From NCBI GenBank assembly GCA_008508345.1, contig QNGE01000906.1, positions 93,928 through 157,927 of the forward strand: a stretch of 64,000 bases of DNA, written 5' to 3'. Under the pieces are notes generated by a model. The model saw nothing but the letters and a program-made list of their open reading frames with translations. It made no database searches and was not told where the DNA came from. Both the position numbers and the translations under genes were made by a program. This DNA is from Paragonimus westermani. Taxonomy: Eukaryota > Platyhelminthes > Trematoda > Plagiorchiida > Troglotrematidae. Below are positions 56,871-64,000 of the stretch, piece after piece. Every line of letters starts with the position of its first letter. Within the stretch, counting starts at the first letter, position 1.

Positions 56871-59800
56871 TTGATTTTACCCTCCGGGTTTTCTCTATTC
56901 AGTTTCTCTAAACGGACCGTTTAACCGTTTTACTCCATCCCAGATGCCTTTTTCCAATGTCGCCGTCACATGTGTGATCAATGTTGTTTCGAACTGGTGC
57001 TTAGTAACCTGATTGACGCAAGTTTCCGATATCCTGAACTCTCCACATAGCTGGACTGAAGTGCGCAGTTATCAAGCAGTACATGCGTCCATTCTCAAGA
57101 GAGCAGTACAGGATGATTAGTACGTTCAAAAGATTGGGTGCTCGAGTGTGATGAATCAACCTCAAATAAAATCAGTCCAATGGAGCAGTTTCCAAGATCA
57201 CCTGATGGATATGTGGTCCGTGAACTCTTATCGGCTGTTTAAAGAACGCGCACAATTGGACAACGAACACTAGGACGATTCAGAAACATAGTTTTCCCAA
57301 TATACTAGGCTTAAACGTCAATGGGAATTCGCAAGCTGCGGTCAAATGTTGACGATGTTTGAAAGCCGACTATTGAAATACTTCAGCGTGGTGTGTGAAG
57401 CTTTCCGTCGTGACGTTGGCCAGACTTGTGGGTAGGATTTCTTTGCCTCACATCGATTAACATCATCAACGATTCTCAGTGCAATATAGGTTTCATAAGT
57501 TCACAGCTGAATGTTGATATGGGGCTTTTATGTCTCAGTAGGGTATCATCTAAACAAAAACGTGCGTTCGGATCATCCGGACATTAGATACCAATATTAA
57601 ATGCTATGGTTTGATTCTCCTCTGAACATTTTCGCAGAATGCCTGGAATAACACGCCATCCAAATATCGCATGTGATTTGGACCGAACTTCGAATACAGT
57701 AAACCTTGCCATTCTGTTTCCTATCTAACACTGTATCGTTTACGCAATATTCCATTAAACCAGTCACGCATACATTTATAAATTTCAACGGTTGGAAAAA
57801 CCGCTGCAAATTAAAAAACTACAGATATTTTCTCATTCAGCTGTACCTCCCGACTCAACTTGCAACCAAAACAGCGCTAACTGATTACTAACAGTGCAGA
57901 TTTGGTACATTTTAAACGCTGTATACAAAAGGTCTTTTGTTCCGAATTTCATAACACATTTACTAGCAACAAGTGTGCATAATTTCTGCAACAAATGCCG
58001 CTGAATCGGTTCATTAACATAAAGTTGTTTGTAAGTCTGATAATAAAACGTTCCAGACATTTGCTTTATTTTTCAACATAGAATCCGGTGAAAATGGAAG
58101 GACAGTGATTAAACAGGGTGTTTCAACTAATTGTGAGCACAAGAGGACTGTAAATAAAAGATTACTAAGACCTCTGAAAAAGACGAAGCAAAATACAAAC
58201 AAGACATGCGTGTTTTCACGACACTTTGCCTATGAGAGATAAACGTAATATTTCTCACACGAGTGCTAAATCCATTAAACATTGGTTGAATCACGTCTAT
58301 GAACAGATTTCCAAAATCTTTTTTTTTGTGTGTGTGTGAGTTACAGTGTAATCATTCAGGACAAAAATCTATGGAAGTTGACATTTATATGTCAGCTATC
58401 AGAGTTTTGTAACTCCAAGCTGGCAGCAAATGACGAAGTTGTATAAGTCAGAAAATGAGTTTCACAAGTGCAAAGAACTTTCTCAGTACTTATCAATATA
58501 AAGCATCACAACGATGCATTTTTTCGGCATTTCTGCGAGTATTGTATGCAGGCCTTATTGGTAATCCATTACAGGTTATTTTATTTCGCAAAATATATTT
58601 GTCACTCTCCATTGCACTAATGATTTCAGTGTTACTCAAACGCTGGAATAGTGTGTTAAACCTCTGTTTTTGTGATCTTTATCTGATGAGGCTTGAACAC
58701 ACACCTCATCTTTGAATGGTAAGCAATGGTTGTCAAAATTTTCGATTGAAACGTCCGAGATGAATAGCAAATAAATCCTTGTGCTCGTGTAACGATTTAT
58801 CAACATCCCTATGTGACTGGCTAGGACCAGGTTGAAACAGGTGTTCGGACAAATATTTACTCATGGGGGAGCGATGAGCTGTTTTTGCCGTATACACTCC
58901 ATAGGATGCACCCGGTTTCCCTCTCCGTAATTATGCCATAGTTGAAGCTGTTTCCTGACTATCCAGACAACAAAACAAGTTACACATCTAGAAGTATATC
59001 AGTAACATATGTTCGTCGTCGTCAAATGTTCAAAATTGCTGTGAACAGCATAACGGGAATATTGTTCGAGAACGATGCTCAAAATGCACCACTCCAGATA
59101 ACTTGTCCCACCCAAACACTCAATATGTAGTAACGATATTTGTGGTGGCATGCTTATGTTGATTCACATTTCTCTTCTCGAGTAATTTTGTCTGCAGTCC
59201 GAAAAACATTTTTCGTTGCGGTCGCACGCCTCGCCTGAAGCTGACCTGTTACTTAACTGAGAACCGAATGACCGTCTAATCTATTTTTAACATCTGAACA
59301 AACACAAATCCGGGAGTAAACAACCCGGATGCAGCTGAACGTGCTTGTATGGAAAGGGGATTGTGAAAATTGAGTTAACCTCAAATCCATCATGATCGAT
59401 ACTTCACTGCACAAGTAGAAATTCTGAAGAAAACATAGTCGACTGTGCAAGGATTCTTTAGCCCAAATATACGTGGTGTACTACGCAACGTTCAGCCTGC
59501 GGACGATTCAGCGCACCGACTGAATGTGTTTGATACGAGTAAAAATGTTTCTTCGAGATTGAAGTAAAAATGTGTTCAGTATACCTCTCTGTTTTTGAAC
59601 TGCTTACTTTGAATATCAAGCGTGACGAGAGTGTTTATGATATTCACATTGTATGTGCGTCATATTTTAGGTATTTGTAAGTAGTTATTAAACAGATTTC
59701 TCCTTCGTATCGCGAAATGTTGTTTCCTACCATACAGCACCTCTTATGTATATGAAACTCAACTACTTGCCTCAGCGTATGAAGGCTACCGTATTGCCCA

Positions 59801-60274
59801 AACACTGATTAATATTACAATTTGTGGCAATAACTGCATTATCCCAGGCAGCTTTTGGACGACTGCTGAGTCTGATGAATTTATCGTCAAATACCTAATA
59901 AGGCGTGCCGTTTTCTATTAACGAATGTTAGAAAGTGGCAAACGAATGGAAACGTTATTAGGTTTTATTTTTGTAGTGAAGCAGTTTGATCACTCAGGTT
60001 TTCACTGAAATTTGTGTTTGAAACATTACCGTCTAAAAACGTCACCTGTTACAAAAAGTCTTGCACGCATTAGGGTATTAAAGTTTTTGTTTCCAGGGCA
60101 AAACTAAAAACCCCGTAAATAAATATGGAACCTTTCGTGTGCAGTAATTTGAATCTGATTCTGCTCGAAGTTCTGCTATTCTAAATCTATGTCCCGAGAA
60201 TTCTACAAGTAAACTCCGTTTCGTTGGCTGTGTTCTTGTGTTTTCCATATCAATAACAGCTTCCGTTCATTTCA
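56871..60274. other. No recognisable gene; one hairpin repeat
   Basis: Short frames only (86 codons or fewer). GATGAGG (58685-58691) pairs with CCTCATC (58704-58710), and GAAACGTCCGAGATGA follows at 58748-58763, matching 49189-49204. There is also a (T)n(GT)n stretch near 58320. No domain was recognised. The bases just before 60275 may include decayed PLE sequence leading into the GIY-YIG remnant. Confidence 0.45.
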
Positions 60275-60602
60275 TGTTCAAGTTATATATAACTGCAAAA
60301 TATTACATAGGCAAAATCGAGAAATGTTTGTTCTCCAGAACAAAGGAACATTCGCTTAAATAAGCGAGCAGAAATCCATATTATCGAATGGCGGTACTCT
60401 CGTTAAAACAAAGGAGTGACCATACTGTACATCCACTCTGACCAGTGGTTACGCTATTGACTTAGCTCACGTATTCAGAATACTATCACGTCAGTCTGCT
60501 TCATGATCCTCGCGGTCTGCTGAGACGGTTGTAGCCAACTGATTAAAGCCAACAAAACGTGTGTGAAAACAACTTCTAATGAACCTGACACTGTGGTAGA
60601 CT
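60275..60602 (+). pseudogene. Penelope-like element GIY-YIG endonuclease fragment
   Basis: The plus strand reads FKLYITAKYYIGKIEKCLFS then RTKEHSLK before a stop, the N-terminal half of a PLE GIY-YIG domain (YIGKTxxCLxxRxKEH). About 200 bp later AETVVAN, a stop, LKPTKRV, a stop and KQLLMNLTLW reproduce the C-terminal AEAxAIxxLKPxLCVxKxLxVNLTLPW-type block up to about 60602. The middle is out of frame, and the CxC lead-in is lost (LYITAK). No RT was recognised in the kilobase upstream. It belongs to a PLE lineage different from the copy at 44.4 kb. Confidence 0.75.
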
Positions 60603-63600
60603 TTGTGACCACTTCTGTCCAACCGACTGGCCATTCAACTCACTCCATTAATTTTTTGGAGTAAAAAAATTGAACCTATTCATTACAAAGTTGATATTAA
60701 CGGATAAGCACGACATTTTGCATTCATCACTCCCCGAGTGTTAAACTGTTTTTTCAAAATGCCGTGCACAAACAGACTGCTTTTCGTTTTACAAGAACCA
60801 TTGTTTCAAAAAAACATTTTCTGCACACATATTTTGTCTCCGCTTGTCGTGAAAGAATCTAATATAAAAAGCTTCGTTCTGGGCAAATTTGCAACATATT
60901 GCGAAAGTCAATTGTGTGCACACTTGTGTGATCCATATCGTATAGTGAAATTTACACTGTTAAATCTTCCTGGTAAGTTTTCATTCGTTGCGATATTCCA
61001 CCTACCTTCGGTTAAATCATTCCAACTATCTTATTGTTGAACCATTTTAGGATTTCCTGTAAACTATTTCACAAAAGATAACCAGCTGCATTAGACAGTT
61101 GACTGGGAATATTGTTTCTGATCAACTCAAAGATTGTTATTTGCACCCTTGTACCTAATATCCAATAGTCACATGTTAACAGCTAACGGCAAATTAGGCA
61201 GCTCAATAGAAGTTGATGGAGAGTTACAACATTTGGCAACCCTAACGTTGCACACGTCTAACATACACCAAAAATGGAACTAAGTAGGAAATAGTGTGGA
61301 AAAATTCGTTGCGTGTAATGCCCGAATGAGAGATAAAGAGAATAATATGCATTTTTATAGAACACACGAGAAATATCACTTAGTTTGCGTTAAACTGTTG
61401 GAGACATTCTAATACCTTTGACAGCTTTAAGGCCCGGTCCTTAAAGGTAAAATTGGTTCATATGAACCTGTCGTACGTTACATCTATCCTCAGTGGTCAC
61501 CATCTTCGCGTGTTATTAAGTTTAACACACCGACATCTGTTGTTGTCTTGATACATTTCTTACCAAATGAAGTTATTAGTAGGTCGAGTAATGCTTGTCT
61601 GTGTCTGCATTCTCCATTCTCCCACATTTTATCCCATATATGTAAAAAATTTTTACTAAGCCCATCCAGTTTGGACAATCAGACTTAGCCACAGCCTTTT
61701 CCCTGTGACGCGCTCCTGAGCAAAGCGCTGGTAATAAAGGAACAAAATCCAGCTTCATCCTCTGTAAACCACCTCCAATGGATATTCTGTTGACGTGGAT
61801 GAGAATTAAACTCATGTACAAACAGTTTCGTGATATTCGTGTTTGGTTGACTTGCAACAACTAAACAGAGTCTCATGGAATTTACATATTAAACCTTTAA
61901 TGCACATAGCGTCATTGCTTGCACTAAGTTGGACAAAGAGGTTTATCTTGCAGTGGTTGATAATTCGTGAAGTTCTATCGTTTTCGAGTTGTTCATCACA
62001 AACTTTTTAACGTCCCTCTTTTCAAATCATTTTTTAACGTTTTCCATGGCAGACGATTGTGTCATTCTATTTTGCAAAAACTCCCCATAGCAAGTAACAC
62101 GTCAACTTTACCTTAATGGGGAATCTGATGTTAGATAAGTGGCAGTCTGTGTAAGCTGTATGCAGAATGCTTGTGAACAGTTGGTTCTCTTCAGTACCAG
62201 CCAAATAAATTACACCTGTATCTACCCTATTGGTTTTCATAGATAACTGAAACAATGGAATTGGAGTGAAACTGGGTCACAGAATATTTGGTCACCGAGA
62301 AACGGTAGTCCGGACGTGTTTCATTCAGGTCACTCCACCACAGAGTGATATCCTACTTAATTCCCCTAAATCATGTGCTCAAATACAGTCGGACTCTCAC
62401 TCTTATTAAGTTAGTTTCTTGAGCCACTGACAATTACATATCTGAAACACAGTTTTAAAGTGCACAAATAACTTGTTCCGGTTTTGATTGGTTCTGAACA
62501 CTTGACCTATCGCCTCACTCCTGTCTGACCTCTCGGCTTCATAAGGTTCGCTCTGTTTGTTATTCATTACTAAATGGGAAATTGAACGAAATAACAGCCC
62601 GTCTCTTCTGATTCGTGGTTTCGAGTAGGTTAAAGGAAGTAACTTTCCATCTAATCGGTCCTACAGCCAGAGTTCTGTTATCATCTGCAACAGTAAAACT
62701 TGCTTGTGAACTTCAGTTTTGTATCAACAGGGTGTTTGATGGTAACGCGTAAAAATCTTCATGAACGCTCTCTGAGTGGTCACTGGGACAAACTTTTCAA
62801 AGTGGCTCAGCGCAACCGCCTATCAAACCTTACGCCTACTTGTGGAGGTTCCAGTATTATTTTGAATGAATGTGTTACAATGGATATACCTGATGTGCGA
62901 ATGTTGTGTGTTTCACGCGTCAGGATTCACATATAATGTGAAAAGTGATACTCACTCGTTCCGTATCCCAGGTTTTCAGAGTTGCAGTCTTGATGAATAG
63001 GTCTCTGTGTCCCTTAAACAGAAGCAGTCATGAAAGATCATTATAGAGGAAATACGTTAATTATAATGCGAGTAAGAAAACCACGAGTGTGCGACTTAGA
63101 TTTTTGCCATTCACACACTGTGAGAGTTTGCAAGAGGTAAATAAGCATGTAACTATGTATTACCTCTTCCACTAAAACCTTTTACAAAAAAACATTCTCA
63201 AGTTTATTACTCACATGACTTGGAACAAAATTTTCAAAGAAAATTTCAGTGACACTCACCTTTATCCAGTGATGGAGGAACAAACGGCAGGATCTCTTGG
63301 TTAGAATAAACGAGAGTGGCAATCGTGAGTGAAGTTATCCAGAGTATATAGTTTATGTCAAACGAAATCGAAATAATTAATTACATAGAGATTGTGAATG
63401 ATGTGTGAAATGTTAGAAAATTACATGGAAAATTGAACGGCGAGTGTGGACGCCAACTGTGACTAAAAACAATAGCATATACTCATATATGCTGACTTCA
63501 TTGTTTATTGGCATACTCGTTACCGAAACATTCAAAAAATATTTTGTGTTCACTATCATTGGATGCATAATAAAAATGCTGTTTTATGAACGGAACATCT

Positions 63601-63869
63601 TGAAGCAAAGATATAATGTTTCGTTGCATTTCAAGGTAAAACCAGTTGCTTGATAAACATCACAAACAAGATATTATGTGAAGACATGGAAATCTTCCAG
63701 CCTGTAGAGGCACTATGGTCACCGCGCACCCTGTGCTACAATTAATGAGAAGCACATGCAGTGCAGCTACATAGTTGGATGAACTATCCGAAACACTACT
63801 AGAAGGCATCGTAACAGAGTCGGGTTAGATAACGGCCTCAACATGCTGCTGTAATCAGAACTGTGCAAT
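60603..63869. other. No recognisable gene
   Basis: Short frames only (100 codons or fewer), no domain recognised and no obvious repeat. Confidence 0.45.
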
Positions 63870-63903
63870 TTCTGATGGTTGGGAACAGTGGTGGTGTTGT
63901 TCG
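63870..63903 (-). repeat. Dispersed repeat, copy 2 (34 bp core)
   Basis: On the minus strand this is the second copy of the 34-bp core at 41564-41597 (32 of 34 identical). It lies just downstream of the hammerhead-like fold in minus-strand sense, suggesting both are parts of one retroelement terminus. Confidence 0.7.
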
Positions 63904-63931
63904 TAGCTCGGGTTGATGGTTCTGGTATTTA

Positions 63932-64000
63932 TATGTTCGCCGAGCTTGGCATTTAGGTTGCGAACGTTTCATCACCAAGCGAGGTGACATCATCAGTGCG
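63932..64000 (-). ncRNA. Hammerhead-ribozyme-like fold, degenerate and cut by window end
   Basis: On the minus strand CTGATGA (63996-63990) is followed by TCACC...GGTGA, a 5-bp stem II with loop TCGCTT, then GAAAC (63970-63966). GTTCGC (63965-63960) pairs with GCGAAC (63940-63935) as stem III, and AUA follows where the NUH cleavage triplet is expected. Deviations: two extra bases sit between CTGATGA and stem II, the 15.2-16.2 pair is C-A, and stem I is not formed by the bases visible. Its 5' strand lies beyond the window. Hammerheads are known in PLE and other flatworm repeats; activity of this copy is doubtful. Confidence 0.4.

Noticed and set aside
56584..56874. 96-codon Phe/Ser/Leu-rich plus-strand frame, membrane-like
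   Set aside because: Translation of the CT-rich tract.

Overview
This window reads as intergenic or intronic DNA of a repeat-rich metazoan. The mix of elements fits a parasitic flatworm, most likely a digenean: Ty3/gypsy and Bel/Pao LTR retrotransposons, a CR1/Jockey-type LINE, and several Penelope-like element (PLE) fragments with GIY-YIG endonuclease. That placement is inference from element content. I found no host gene with a recognisable product, no rRNA gene, no true tRNA gene and no CRISPR array. Nearly every recognisable protein segment is a broken transposon domain, found by reading motifs across stops and frameshifts.

Layout. 1-0.48 kb: PLE reverse transcriptase fragment, minus strand. 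1.84-2.66 kb: an unidentified 273-codon open frame, minus strand, the only long frame not explained by a transposon. 8.6-12.3 kb: decayed Ty3/gypsy element A, plus strand (gag, protease, RT, RNase H, integrase). 12.7-13.1 kb: a hairpin repeat and a second PLE fragment. 14.2-16.7 kb: 5' half of a Bel/Pao element, minus strand. 19.2-24.3 kb: Ty3/gypsy element B, minus strand, with both LTRs recognisable (the 3' one truncated). 26.0-28.9 kb: CR1-type LINE, minus strand, with both catalytic centres damaged and a putative 8-bp tail repeat. 32.0-34.3 kb: internally deleted Ty3/gypsy element C, minus strand. 40.4-40.7 kb: a 296-bp near-perfect palindrome. 43.1-44.7 kb: PLE RT (minus) abutting a PLE GIY-YIG domain (plus) in inverted order. 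53.2-56.9 kb: a 1,099-bp tandem repeat in 2.7 near-identical copies, between a purine-rich and a pyrimidine-rich tract. 60.3-60.6 kb: another PLE GIY-YIG fragment. 63.9-64.0 kb: a dispersed repeat and a hammerhead-ribozyme-like fold cut by the window end.

The elements form a stratigraphy more than a working gene set. Elements A and C, the LINE and most PLE pieces are old. The Bel/Pao piece has only a few stops. The LTRs of element B differ at only about 2 of 239 shared bases, although its coding region is frameshifted many times. The 1.1-kb tandem array looks recent. Coordinates of degraded domains are approximate, and all family assignments come from reading motifs, not from database searches.
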